Notes under the pieces: generated by a model
Database searches by the model: none
Told to the model about the DNA's origin: nothing
What the model saw: the letters and a program-made list of their open reading frames with translations, nothing else
Shown here: one piece after another, positions 16,991 through 27,100 of the stretch
Numbering within the stretch: the first letter of the stretch is position 1
Layout of the letters: every line of letters starts with the position of its first letter
Source of the DNA: Chloroflexota bacterium
Lineage (GTDB): Bacteria; Chloroflexota; Anaerolineae; UBA4142
DNA length: 64,000 bases
Assembly: GCA_016208315.1 (NCBI GenBank)
Contig: JACQYF010000106.1
Coordinates: 1 to 64,000 of the forward strand
Direction: 5' to 3'
Program-made: the position numbers and the translations under genes

Positions 16991-18094
16991 TCAGTCAAAT
17001 AAAATCACGCCCCGCGCCACGGTCCCCGCTTCCATATCGGCGAATGCTTGCATCACATGGTCTAACGCATAATGCTGGGTAATCATTTCTTTGAGCGCGA
17101 GCCGCCCGCCGCGGTACAGCTCGATCAATTTCGGCAAATCAATCAGCGCGTTCATCGAGCCGGCAAACGAGCCGAGCAGCCGCTTGTTCTGCATGACCAG
17201 CGCGCCCGCGGGAATCGGCGCCTCGAGCTTGGCCGCGTGCAAGCCCGCCACGACGGCCGTGCCCGCAGGCCTGACGCTCTGCAGCGCTTGCGAAATCGTC
17301 GTCGGCGAGCCGACCGTATCGAACACATAGTCCGGGCCGCCTTTCGTGCGCGCGCGAAGCGCGCGGACGGCATCCTCGTTCTTGGCGTTCACCGTCTCCG
17401 TCGCGCCCATCTGCCGCGCGAATTCCAATTTGCTCTCCATCACATCCACGGCGATGATCGGATAACAACCCGCGAGCCGGCAGCCCTGGATCGCGCTCAA
17501 GCCCACCCCGCCGCAGCCGATGACCGCGGCCGAACTGCCCGCGACCGCACGCGCAGTATTGATCACCGCGCCGACCCCCGTTACGACCGCGCAGCCGACG
17601 ATCGCCGCGACGTCGAAGGGCACGTCGGGTGGGAAGGGGATCGCGCCGGATTCGTCAATTACGATGTACTCTGACATGGTCGAGGAGCTGAGATAATGGC
17701 CGAGGGGCGCGCCGTCGCGCGTTTTGAGGCGCGAAGTGCCGTCGGGCAGTTTGCCCTGAAAGGTCGTCTTGGGCAGGCGCTCGCAGAGATTGGGATAGCC
17801 GCGCAAGCAGGTCGGGCAGGTGTAATCCGCGGGCAGCCAGTTGACGAGAACGCAATCGCCGGGCTTGCACCGCGACACCGCGCTACCCACCGCTTCGACG
17901 ATGCCCGCGCCTTCGTGACCCAAGACCAGCGGCGGGACGGCGCGCAGTTCGCCGCGCATCGTGTGCAGATCGGAATGGCAGACGCCCGCCGCGCGCACGC
18001 GCACCAAAATTTCCGTGGCTTTCGGCGGATCGAGTTCGACGGTTTCGACGACGAGCTGGTTGACCTCGGGAACGACGGCGGCTAGAGTTCTCAT
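16991..18094 (-). CDS. Zinc-dependent alcohol dehydrogenase
   Basis: 367 residues. Catalytic Zn ligands in GVCHSDLHTMRG and GHEGAGIVEAVG; structural-Zn cysteines in YTCPTCLRGYPNLC; NAD(P)-binding AVIGCGGVGLSAIQG. Oxidises or reduces an alcohol/aldehyde in the cytosol. I start at ATG 18094 (MRTLAAVVPEV), where the family begins; the frame is open for 100 more codons upstream but that part is the shadow of the hydrolase gene. Follows the hydrolase gene with a 2-bp gap, precedes the HAD gene. Confidence 0.92.
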   Translation of the reverse strand: MRTLAAVVPEVNQLVVETVELDPPKATEILVRVRAAGVCHSDLHTMRGELRAVPPLVLGHEGAGIVEAVGSAVSRCKPGDCVLVNWLPADYTCPTCLRGYPNLCERLPKTTFQGKLPDGTSRLKTRDGAPLGHYLSSSTMSEYIVIDESGAIPFPPDVPFDVAAIVGCAVVTGVGAVINTARAVAGSSAAVIGCGGVGLSAIQGCRLAGCYPIIAVDVMESKLEFARQMGATETVNAKNEDAVRALRARTKGGPDYVFDTVGSPTTISQALQSVRPAGTAVVAGLHAAKLEAPIPAGALVMQNKRLLGSFAGSMNALIDLPKLIELYRGGRLALKEMITQHYALDHVMQAFADMEAGTVARGVILFD

Positions 18095-18096
18095 CG

Positions 18097-19104
18097 TTAC
18101 CTCATTGCCGCCGCGATGTATTCGAGCGTCTGCGGATTGGTGAAATAGTCGTGGGACGGAAGCGGATCGCTGGCGATATCCACAAAAATATCGTGGAGCA
18201 GAAACTCGGGGCGACAGAAGGACGGCCCGAGCGCGTTGGCGACGAGGTCGGTCGAATCGTAGATATTGAACCAATGCTTGACCGTGCCATAGTTGATTTT
18301 GCCCAAGTCGCGTCGCTGTCCGATTCGCATCACCTTGACCAGCGGGCAGCCGAGGGTGAACCAGTGCGTCACCTTGGCGTACTGGTCCGCGCAATCGTGC
18401 AGCACATCAAACGTGACGACGGTTCCCAGACTGTGGCTGACCAAAACGATCTCGTCGTACGCCAGCGCGGCTTGATCGAGCTTTTGCTTGACCTGCGTCT
18501 GAATCGCGCTCTGCACGTTCGCGTTCGCCAAATATTGGCAAACCTCTTTGATGACAAAGGTCAAATCCAAACCGCCCATGGCATCGGGGGTTGTGCTGGG
18601 CGCTTTTTTGTTTAGCCAATTAGGAATCGGAATGCTGGGAAAAGCCGCCGAGAATGCGTTTAAAAGGTCGGGCGTTATGCTGCCGACCTGCCCCGTTCGC
18701 ACGATGGTGGAGATGGTGTTCACCAGATTGAACCCACCGGGCAGAGCCGCCGTCGCCAACGCCGTGAGCAGTTGATCGGCGGGCACATCGGCAAACGCGC
18801 GCAAGAAGGCATCGCGCGTCATTTCCTTCTCCAAATCGTCCTGGAGTTTTTTCTCCTGAGAGGCATCCACGCCAACGGACACGCCGGCGCGTCCGAGCGG
18901 CGGATTCATCACATCCGCGTAAACTACCGGAACGAAGTTGATCGGTCGGCCGAGCCGCGCGGCGACGGCGTCTGCCACCGGCTGTAGATCCGCTTCGGCG
19001 AAATGGCCCGCGCCGTGAACGACCATCATCACTTTGCGCGAACCCGGGTTTTCGCCAATCGAAGGTAGCATAAAGGGTGTACCGGACGTTGCTGTTGCAG
19101 GCAT
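18097..19104 (-). CDS. Alpha/beta hydrolase, lipase-like
   Basis: 335 residues. Oxyanion-hole region VMMVVHGAGHF near residue 27, nucleophile elbow VSHSLGTVVTF, and a C-terminal SHDYFTNP that can supply the catalytic His. Hydrophobic middle segment (TALATAALPGGFNLV) may be a membrane-binding lid. No signal peptide. ATG 19104 has the strong site AAGGAGG. A 44-bp palindromic repeat abuts this ribosome-binding site. First gene of the run hydrolase, alcohol dehydrogenase, HAD. Confidence 0.75.
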   Translation of the reverse strand: MPATATSGTPFMLPSIGENPGSRKVMMVVHGAGHFAEADLQPVADAVAARLGRPINFVPVVYADVMNPPLGRAGVSVGVDASQEKKLQDDLEKEMTRDAFLRAFADVPADQLLTALATAALPGGFNLVNTISTIVRTGQVGSITPDLLNAFSAAFPSIPIPNWLNKKAPSTTPDAMGGLDLTFVIKEVCQYLANANVQSAIQTQVKQKLDQAALAYDEIVLVSHSLGTVVTFDVLHDCADQYAKVTHWFTLGCPLVKVMRIGQRRDLGKINYGTVKHWFNIYDSTDLVANALGPSFCRPEFLLHDIFVDIASDPLPSHDYFTNPQTLEYIAAAMR

Positions 19105-19116
19105 TGTGTCCTCCTT

Positions 19117-19160
19117 GTAGGACAAGATGACTCGGCACCGCAGGTGCCGCCTTGTCCTAC
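19117..19160. repeat. 44-bp palindromic element, copy 1
   Basis: Outer arms GTAGGACAAG / CTTGTCCTAC enclose an inner GGCACC / GGTGCC. An almost identical 45-bp copy lies inside a coding sequence at 63217-63261. Here it sits in the leader of the hydrolase gene, touching its ribosome-binding site, where it could affect translation. Confidence 0.85.
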
Positions 19161-19166
19161 GTGATA

Positions 19167-20522
19167 TTATTGTACGCGAGTCGGAGCGGCGGAACTGGCA
19201 ATGGCCCGAAAATCAATTCCCATCGGAACGTTCAAATAACCGGGCGCGGTCCCTGGCACGCCCGTGACGCCGTACTGCCACATGAGCTTGCCCGCGCGAT
19301 TGACGACGACCACGCGGTGATTGTAGTCGTCGGCGAAGGCGATGTTGCCGTTCGGCAGTTCCAACGCGCGCGAAGGCCGGTCGAGTTGTTCACCTGGATT
19401 CTTGGGAAAGTACTCCCAGACAATATCCCCACTCCAATTGATTTCGACAATGCGCCCCGGCTTTTCGTACGCGGCGACGAGCACGTTCCCCTGTTGGGTC
19501 AGTTGCGCGTCGGAAGGATACGCGATATTGGGGAAGGCGAGCGAGCGATATACGTTCCCCTTTAAATCCATCTCGCCAACGCGACGAGCGCCCGCCTCGG
19601 CGACGAGCACGCGCCCATTGGGCAGCAGCGCGATGCCGTTCGGTCTGGAAAGGTGACCCTTGTCGGTCTTGCACTGGCCCGTCTTGCCGACCTGCCCGAT
19701 AATCCCTTTTTCTTTCGAAATGATCGCGATCCGGCAATTTCTGATTTCGGCGACGAGGGTGCGGCCATCGGCAAGTCGCGCGGCGTCCACGGGCGTGTTC
19801 AAATGGCGATTGTCGCTGCCCGCCACGCCCCACTCGCCGAACGACCAAATGATATTGCGCGTCGCGATATCAATCTCCACGATCGCGTGATCGCGCGAAT
19901 GGATGGTAAGGACGCTTTTGTACCCTGGCGTGAAGAACGCGTCGTCGGGCGACTGGGCCGTTGGCAATTCCCAGGCAATTTTCTTGTCGGGCGTTACTTG
20001 AATGATGCGATGGTTGCCGCTGTCGGCGATCAGCAAATGGCCGGGCAGTGGCACGCGGTCGCCGTTGGAAATGAGCGGCGTCGGCGTCGTGGTCGGCGTT
20101 TCGCGCGGCACCGGGCTGGGCGTCGCCGTCGCTATCACGCGCGCGACGGCTTGGGCGCGGACCAAACGCATCGCGAGAAAGGTCGTGCCGTCCGTGGCCT
20201 GTCCCTCGACGCGCACGACGTCGCCGCTGCGGAGATCGAAGAGACTGAGCGGCTTTTTGTCGCCGCCGAGCATCTCGACGTTCTCGCCCAGCTTGACGGT
20301 GTAATACGGCGCGGCGCGCTGATCGAGCAACAGCGTGTAATCGTCAAGCCCAATCTGGACAATGCCGCCCTCGACGACGGTCAAGCGCGGCGAGGCCGTG
20401 TTCGTCGGCGTGACCGCGCTACCGGTTAACTGGGCGACAAACTGCGCGCCTCCCATCCACCAGGCGAACAAGGCAAGGACGGCGATCACGACGGTGATAG
20501 ACGGGAGAATGGCTTTCTTCAT
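19167..20522 (-). CDS. Membrane-anchored NHL/PQQ-type beta-propeller protein
   Basis: 451 residues. One N-terminal membrane helix (SITVVIAVLALFAWWMGG), a linker and small beta domain, a Thr/Pro-rich spacer at about residues 130-150, then a propeller of repeated blades such as LLIADSGNHRIIQV, VAAYEKPGRIVEI and NIAFADDYNHRVVVV. Probably faces the outside; propellers of this type bind partners or act as lyases, and nothing here fixes the role. ATG at 20522 (MKKAILPS) begins the signal-anchor. Downstream of the FtsX permease, 16 bp apart. Confidence 0.8.
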   Translation of the reverse strand: MKKAILPSITVVIAVLALFAWWMGGAQFVAQLTGSAVTPTNTASPRLTVVEGGIVQIGLDDYTLLLDQRAAPYYTVKLGENVEMLGGDKKPLSLFDLRSGDVVRVEGQATDGTTFLAMRLVRAQAVARVIATATPSPVPRETPTTTPTPLISNGDRVPLPGHLLIADSGNHRIIQVTPDKKIAWELPTAQSPDDAFFTPGYKSVLTIHSRDHAIVEIDIATRNIIWSFGEWGVAGSDNRHLNTPVDAARLADGRTLVAEIRNCRIAIISKEKGIIGQVGKTGQCKTDKGHLSRPNGIALLPNGRVLVAEAGARRVGEMDLKGNVYRSLAFPNIAYPSDAQLTQQGNVLVAAYEKPGRIVEINWSGDIVWEYFPKNPGEQLDRPSRALELPNGNIAFADDYNHRVVVVNRAGKLMWQYGVTGVPGTAPGYLNVPMGIDFRAIASSAAPTRVQ

Positions 20523-20538
20523 TGGGTTGTACGAACCA

Positions 20539-22872
20539 CTACTCGTACCGCAGCACCTGGCCCACGCGCAAGCGCGCTGCGCCGAGCGCGGGCGCGAGAC
20601 TCGCGATGATCGCGATGCCGAGCGCAAAGATCAAACTCGCCAACACCATTGCGGGGCTGAAAACATAGTCAATGTGAAACAGCACCGACTGCATCAAATT
20701 TACGAGGAACAGTCCAAGTGGATAGCCACCTAACAACCCAACCACCCAACCACCCAAGCCCAGCGCCAAACCTTCGGTGAGAAACACTTGAATGAGATTC
20801 GCGTTCGTCGCGCCGATCGCGCGCAGCACGCCGATTTCGCGCCGCCGCTCGAGCACGTTCAACGTCAGCGTGTTCAGCACGCCGAGCGCGCCGATCGCGC
20901 CGATGATCAAACTCATCACGTAGAGCGCGAGCGAGAGGATGCGCGATTGTTCTTTCGCGCCCTGCACTTCGCGATACGCCGAATCGCTCCCCAGTTGGTA
21001 GCGTTTGAAACGCGTCGAAAGTTCGCCCAGGCGTTTTTCGACCGTCGCGGGATCGTGCCCGTCGAACGCGAGCGCAAAGAAGGTCGCCCAGCCCTGGCGG
21101 TTCTGCATCCGCTCGACCACGTCTTCCGGCATGAATACCTTGCCCGCGACCGTGCTGCCAAGAAAGATGCTGTTGTCAATCGTGATGCCGACGATGCGAA
21201 AATCGCGGCGCTCGCGGCTGATCTCGACCCCGATCGTATCGCCGACGCGCAGACTCCTTTCCTGCGCGAGATCGGTCGAAACGACGACGGCATCACTTTC
21301 GCCGGCGTTGTACCAGCGGCCTGCGACGAGGCGCGGGATGTACAACGCCGTGTCGGCTGGCACGCCCCACAAGCGCGCCCGCGATGTGCCGACCCACGCG
21401 TCGCTCAGCGTCCACACTTCGACGGCTTGGATGCCCTCCGCCGCGCGAAAGTTCGCCGCAAAATTCGACCCGACCCATTGATCGAACCACGCCCACGCGT
21501 CCGCGCGATAGGTCTGGAACAATCCGTCAATGGACGCGTCCACCGATGTGCTCGTGCTTTGCGCGGCGAGACTCGCGGCGACCGCGACGGCGATCACCAA
21601 AATCGTAATGAGCGAACGCGTTTTGCGCCGCGCCAGATTGCGAAGCGACATCGCGGCGAGCGGCGGCAGCGCGACGACGCGCTGCACCGCGCGGTCGCTC
21701 CATCCCTGCCCATACGTCGAGTTGATGCCATACGCTTCGAGCGCGTCTTTCACGCGAATCGCGGTTGCGGCGAACGATGGCAGGAGACCCGCGAGGACGG
21801 TCACGCCCACGCCGACGACTGCGCCCAGCGCCACGGCTTGCGGTGAAAGCGCCAGGCCAACTTCAAGATTCAACAGCCCGCCGACATACCCGAGCAATTG
21901 CCAGCTTGCGACCGCGCCGAGCGCGATGCCGATGATCGTACCGGCGATCCCGTACATCGTCGCGGCGATCACGTAAATCGTCAGCACCTGGCCGCGCGTG
22001 CCGCCAATCGCCTTGAGCGTGCCGATCTCGCCGACCTGCTCCGTGGTCATCGCGGCGAGGGTGTTCGCGACGAGAAAACCGCTGGTCGCCAACCCGACAA
22101 TCGAAAAGACAAAGAGCAGGACAAAGAGCGCATCGAGTTCGCGCTTGCCCATAAAGTTTTCGGGATCGCGAATCTCGGGCGAGTTGTGGTCAATCCCGCG
22201 GCGGTCGAGCAGTTTGGCCGCGTCGCGCGCGGTGTCGCGCGCTTGCGCGGGATCGTTGATCTTGAGCAGCAATTGGTTCGCGCCGCCGATGCCGAGCAGG
22301 CGCTGCACGTCGTCCGCAAGCGCGTAGACGGTCGCAAAATTCAGAATGGTCGCCGTCGGATAATTCGGGCTGGCCGCGAATCCCGCGAGCGTCAAGTTGC
22401 GAATCGAACCATCGCGCGCGCGGCACGCAATCGAATCGCCAACCTCGACTGGGAACAAGTGCGCGACCGTGGCTTCGGCGACGAATTCGCCCGCCTGCGG
22501 CACGCGGCCCAGCACTTTGATTTGGTTGATGCGCGCGTCCGAGAAACTGTCCAGGCCCCAGACGTAGACATCGCGATATTCGCCGTTCCACTTGCAGCGC
22601 GTAAAGTAATTGTTCCTCAGTTCCGCTTGAGTGACATTCGACAACTCGGCCAACGCGCGCACGGTCGCGGGGGGCGCATCCCAGACCCAGAAGGTAATGT
22701 CGGCTTGCGACGCATTGTAATACGCCGCGCTTTGCGCCACCGTGAGATTCTGCGCGGTCGAAACGATCGCGACGACCCCGCCGACGCCGATCGCTATCGC
22801 GCCAATCGTGAGCAGCGAGCGGATGCGGCGTTTGGTCAGGTCGCGGTACGCTTTAAGAAAAAGGGCGAACAT
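20539..22872 (-). CDS. FtsX-like ABC permease, duplicated form
   Basis: 777 residues with two MacB/FtsX cores. N-terminal helix with periplasmic MacB-PCD domain (residues about 20-240), three helices, then a second FtsX unit with helix at ARRKTRSLITILVIAVAVA and a C-terminal set of three helices containing LERRREIGVLRAIGATNANL. Works with a cytoplasmic LolD/MacB-type ATPase, which is not in the window. A stretch of ACCCAACCACCC repeats (20728-20760) is read in frame in the last helical region. Followed by the beta-propeller gene. Confidence 0.9.
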   Translation of the reverse strand: MFALFLKAYRDLTKRRIRSLLTIGAIAIGVGGVVAIVSTAQNLTVAQSAAYYNASQADITFWVWDAPPATVRALAELSNVTQAELRNNYFTRCKWNGEYRDVYVWGLDSFSDARINQIKVLGRVPQAGEFVAEATVAHLFPVEVGDSIACRARDGSIRNLTLAGFAASPNYPTATILNFATVYALADDVQRLLGIGGANQLLLKINDPAQARDTARDAAKLLDRRGIDHNSPEIRDPENFMGKRELDALFVLLFVFSIVGLATSGFLVANTLAAMTTEQVGEIGTLKAIGGTRGQVLTIYVIAATMYGIAGTIIGIALGAVASWQLLGYVGGLLNLEVGLALSPQAVALGAVVGVGVTVLAGLLPSFAATAIRVKDALEAYGINSTYGQGWSDRAVQRVVALPPLAAMSLRNLARRKTRSLITILVIAVAVAASLAAQSTSTSVDASIDGLFQTYRADAWAWFDQWVGSNFAANFRAAEGIQAVEVWTLSDAWVGTSRARLWGVPADTALYIPRLVAGRWYNAGESDAVVVSTDLAQERSLRVGDTIGVEISRERRDFRIVGITIDNSIFLGSTVAGKVFMPEDVVERMQNRQGWATFFALAFDGHDPATVEKRLGELSTRFKRYQLGSDSAYREVQGAKEQSRILSLALYVMSLIIGAIGALGVLNTLTLNVLERRREIGVLRAIGATNANLIQVFLTEGLALGLGGWVVGLLGGYPLGLFLVNLMQSVLFHIDYVFSPAMVLASLIFALGIAIIASLAPALGAARLRVGQVLRYE

Positions 22873-22913
22873 CCATAGTTATTCTAGCACCAAATGTCAA
22901 ATGCCACAAAGAC

Positions 22914-22941
22914 ACAGCCGCTCTCAAACGAGGGCGGCTGT
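22914..22941 (-). terminator. Terminator after the selenoprotein gene
   Basis: ACAGCCGC and GCGGCTGT form an 8-bp stem with a 12-nt loop, followed on the minus strand by GTCTTTG. Lies 17 bp after the stop of the DsbA-like gene. Confidence 0.65.
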
Positions 22942-22958
22942 CACGTCCTTAGCGACGG

Positions 22959-23657
22959 CTATTTGAGGAGCGAGTCAAAGGTTCGCGAGAACGAACCGTA
23001 CTCGAGCGAGTTGATATTCAACAGCCGATTGTTGACGAAAAACGTCGGCGTCCCCTGCACGCCCATGCGCGTCGCTTCGGCAATGTCCGCCTGGACGACC
23101 GACATGGTCTTGTCGCCATCCACGCACTGGTTGAACGTCGCCGTATCCGGCACAATGCCCGCCGCGTATTCTTTTAACTTCGCTTTGGCATACGTGCCGA
23201 CGTTCTCGCCACTCCACACGGCGAAGAGTTTATCGTGGTACTCCCAAAACTTGCCCTGCTGGTTCGCGCATTCCGCCGCCATGGCCGACCAGTTGGATTC
23301 GCCGATCCGGCCCTGGTCTACGACGGGGAAATACTTGTACGTTACATTGACCTTGCCGGTTTTGACGTAATTGTTCTCGATTTGGCGCGCCGCGCCAACT
23401 GCAAAATCTCTGCAGTACGGTCACTGAAAGTCCGAGAACTCGACAAACGCGATTTTGGCATTGCGATCGCCTTTGGTTCTGCCGGTCGCCGTGATGCCGG
23501 ACGTGGGCGGCAGCGCGGCCTGGGGTTGGGCCTTGGTCAGAAAATCCGCCGCGACGATGACGGCGACCACTGCGACGACGATGACGGCGGCGAGAATGAC
23601 CCAAGAAGGCAATCCGCCCTGCTGTTTCTTTTGCGGCATGGCTCGACGGGGAGACAT
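22959..23657 (-). CDS. DsbA-family thiol oxidoreductase with in-frame TGA (selenocysteine)
   Basis: Read through TGA at 23423-23421 the frame gives 232 residues: a membrane anchor (16-40), then a DsbA/Thioredoxin_4 fold. FVEFSDFQ-U-PYCRDF places the TGA exactly at the first Cys of the CxxC active site (U79, C82). After it come CANQQGKFWEYHDKLFAV, typical of this family, and the cis-Pro loop GVQGTPTFFVNN (Pro about 204). The frame is intact on both sides of the TGA, and tRNA-Sec is encoded at 62395. A hairpin starts 23 nt downstream. ATG 23657 has AAAGGA. Acts outside the membrane on disulfides. A plain nonsense mutation of a Cys codon (TGC or TGT) is the alternative. Confidence 0.85.
23382..23416 (-). 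promoter_or_regulatory. SECIS candidate downstream of the TGA
   Basis: TTGGCGC and GCGCCAA (+23 to +39 after the TGA) form a 7-bp stem with apical loop GGC at +30 to +32. That distance and a loop beginning with G fit the loose rules for bacterial SECIS elements. A smaller stem CTGCA / TGCAG lies at +6 to +22. SelB binding cannot be judged by eye. Confidence 0.5.
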
Positions 23658-23757
23658 CTATAATCCTTTGCTTGGTGATTTGCGCCCCATTATCCCGAAA
23701 TCCGGGGAAATGTCAAACGATATGTCGAAACATTTCTGTCGGGGGTGGGTTGTGTGG

Positions 23758-23763
23758 TATAAT
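23758..23763 (+). promoter_or_regulatory. -10 element, possibly leaderless transcript
   Basis: A perfect TATAAT ends 7 nt before the ATG of the DUF2283 gene, which would put the transcript start at or within a base of the start codon. No convincing -35 box. Confidence 0.4.
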
Positions 23764-23770
23764 GGCGTAA

Positions 23771-24091
23771 ATGGATAATCAACTCAATTTTCTCTATGCC
23801 CGTGAAGCAGATGTACTGTACGTTTCCAGAGGGCATCCGGAATATACAGATTACCAGGAACTGGATGAGAATTTGATCCTTCGACTTGATCCGAAAAGCA
23901 AAGAGATCGTCGGTTTCACGATTATTGATTTTGCCGGACGATTTTCGCGCACAGACGCCGCGGTCAACGTACCTTTGAAGGTGACGTTCGAGCGTCCGAG
24001 AAGAACGGGCAAGATCAAGATAGCTGCCGAACGAAAGCCGGCTTACCATCCGAAGAGCGCTGCAACTCACTCGCGACGTCGAGTGGACTAG
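23771..24091 (+). CDS. DUF2283 family protein
   Basis: 106 residues. The N-terminal 60 match the DUF2283 pattern (ADVLYVSRG ... DLILRLDPKSKEIVGFTIIDF); the C-terminus is basic (RPRRTGKIKIAAERKP). Such small proteins are often antitoxin-like partners; a shorter relative at 40484-40684 is paired with a DUF4258 gene. No toxin gene accompanies this one. Ends 30 bp before the xanthine-dehydrogenase-type gene. Confidence 0.7.
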   Translation: MDNQLNFLYAREADVLYVSRGHPEYTDYQELDENLILRLDPKSKEIVGFTIIDFAGRFSRTDAAVNVPLKVTFERPRRTGKIKIAAERKPAYHPKSAATHSRRRVD

Positions 24092-24120
24092 GGCTGTCTC
24101 TGGACAATGAGGTCTCCTGC

Positions 24121-27100
24121 ATGCAAGTGAATCTGACCGTTAACGACGAACCGAAACTTTTGGACATAACTCCGAACGAAACCTTGCTGCACGCGCTGCG
24201 CGCCAACGGCTATTTCGGCGTCAAGCACGGCTGCGAGAACGGCGAATGCGGCGCGTGTGCCGTGCTGCTCGACGGCAAGCCGGTCGCGAGCTGCGTGATG
24301 CTCGCCGCGCAAGCCGAGGGCAAGCGCATCACGACGATCGAATCCCTCGGTCAGGTTGCCGAGCAAGGATGGAAACGCACCGAGGGCTTGCATCCGATCC
24401 AGCAGGCGTTCGTGGAAACCGGCGCGCTGCAATGCGGCTACTGCACCCCGGCGATGATCCTCGCAGCCAAAGCGCTCCTCGACCAAACGCTCACGCCGAC
24501 CGAAAACCAAGTGCGCGATGCGCTTAGCGGCGTGCTGTGTCGCTGCACGGGCTACTTGAAACCGGTGCAGGCGGTGATGCTGGCGGTGGAGAGAATGCGT
24601 ATGGGAGTGTGGGAATATGGGAGTGATTCCGGAGGCATTCTAGTCAGCCTGCCTGCGCCCGAACCACCCAACCACCCAACCACCCAACCACCTACACTCC
24701 CACACCCCCACACCCCCATACTCACAACTACGCCCGCGATGGTGATCGCGCCCTCGGTCCCCGACACGCGCGTCGTCGGCAAGCCGGAAAAGAAGGTGGA
24801 CGCGGTCAAGCTCGTGCAGGGCAAGCCCGCGTTTACCGACGATATCGAACTGCGCGGGATGTTGTACGCCAAGGTGCTCTGGTCGCCCGCGGCGCCCGCG
24901 CGCATCAAGCAGATTGACGTGACGCAAGCACGCGCGCTTGAAGGCGTCCACGCGGTGCTGACCTACAAGGACATTCCGCGCGTCGTGTACTCGACCGCCG
25001 GTCAATCCGATCCGATCCCCGGCCCGCTCGACATGTTCTCACTCGACCACAAGGTGCGCTTTGTCGGCGACCGCGTGGCGTTCGTTGCGGCGGAATCGGA
25101 AGAGATTGCCCAGCGGGCGGTCGAGTTGATCGAGGTCGAATACGAAGAACTGCCCACGATCCTCGATCCGCGCGACGCGATGAAACCGGACGCGCCGCGC
25201 ATCCACGACGAACCCGAATATGTGAACTTTGCCGAATCCGATCCATCGAAAAACATTGGCGCGAACATCGAAATTGAAATCGGCAACGTCGAGGAAGGAT
25301 TCAAGCAAGCCGACCGGATTTTCGAAGACGAGTACATCGTCCCCAAAGTCCAGCAAGTGAGCATCGAGCCACATGTTGTCGTGACATATTGGGACGAAGA
25401 TGATCGCCTCGTCGTTCGCACCTCGACCCAGGTTCCGTTCCATGCGCGCCGCATTCTCGCGCCGGTGCTAGGTTTGCCGCCGAAACGGATTCGCGTGATC
25501 AAGCCGCGCATCGGCGGTGGGTTTGGGGGCAAGCAAGAAGTCCTGGTCGAGGATGTCGCCGCGCATTTGACGATTGCCACGGGTCGCCCCGTTCACTTTG
25601 AATACACTCGCGAGGAAGAATTCATCGCCGCGCGCTCGCGCCACCCAATGCGCGTGCGCGTCAAGACCGGCGTCAAGAACGACGGCACGATGGTCGCGAA
25701 CGAAATGTACGCGCTGAGCGACACGGGCGCGTACGGCTGCCACGCGCTGACGGTGACCGGCAACACCGGCCAAAAGTGCATGGGGCTGTACAACGCGCCA
25801 AACATCAAATTCCACGCGCACGTCGTTTACACGAACACGCCGCCGGCGGGCGCGTTCCGCGGCTACGGCGTGCCGCAAGGGTTTTTCCCACTCGAAGTCC
25901 ATATGGAAAAGATCGCCCGCGCGCTCGATCTCGATCCGCTCGAATTTCGCCTAAAGAACGCGGTCAAAGCGGGCGATGAATTGCCGACCTCGAAAGCATG
26001 GAGCGAAGGACGCGAGCCACATCCGGAGATCATCGAGACGTGCGGGTTGGCGGAGTGTGTGGAGCAAGGAGCCCGTGCGATTGGTTGGAATGGAAATAAA
26101 GGAAGTGAGGGAAATTGGCACGTTGTGCCGGGCAAGCCGCATCTTCGCCGCGGGCAGGGTGTCGCGTGCGTGATGCAGGGTACCGCGATTCCGTATCTCG
26201 ACATGGGCGGCGCGTCCATCAAGATCAACGACGACGGCTCGTTCAACCTGCTCGTCGGCGCAACCGATCTGGGCACGGGTTCGGATACGGTGCTGGCGCA
26301 ACTGGCCGCGGAGCTTCTCGGCTGCCCGGTTGATGACATACTCGTCTACTCCAGCGACACCGATTTCACACCCTTCGACAAAGGCGCGTACGCCTCGTCA
26401 ACGACGTACATTTCGGGCGGTGCAGTCGTGAAAGCAGCGGAGCAGGTGGCCGAGCAGATCCGCGCGGTCGCGTGCCGGATGCTGAATGAAGCAAATGTGC
26501 CAAACCAGCCAAATATGCCAAACGCGCCAAACATCACGCCGCAGGAATTGGTACTGCGTTATCAGCAGGTCATCGCGCCGGATGGACGATTTGTGACGCT
26601 GGAACAGGTCGCGCTAGAGTCGCTGCACCACAAAGATCAGCGCCAGATCATGGCCGTGGCATCGTATGTGTCGCCGAAATCGCCGCCGCCCTTTGCCGCG
26701 CAGTACGCGCAAGTGCTCGTGGATACCGAGACCGGGCAAATCACGGTCGAAAAACTCGTGATGGCGGTGGACAGCGGCGTGATCGTCAATCCGGCCACTG
26801 CGTCGGGACAAATCGAAGGTGGAATGACGCAGGCGTTGGGGTACGCGGTGTGCGAGGAGATGCTGTACGATAACAAGGGAAATACGGAAATAAGGGAATT
26901 AGGGAAATACAGGATCTTCGCGGCGGACGAAATGCCGGAATTGCAGACGATTTTCGTCGAGACATTCGAGCCGTCGCATCCGTTCGGGCTTAAAGCCGTG
27001 GCGGAGATTCCGATGGACGGCGTGGCGCCTGCGGTGGCGAACGCGGTGTACGACGCGGTCGGCGTATGGATGCACGAGATACCGATGACACCGGAGAGAG

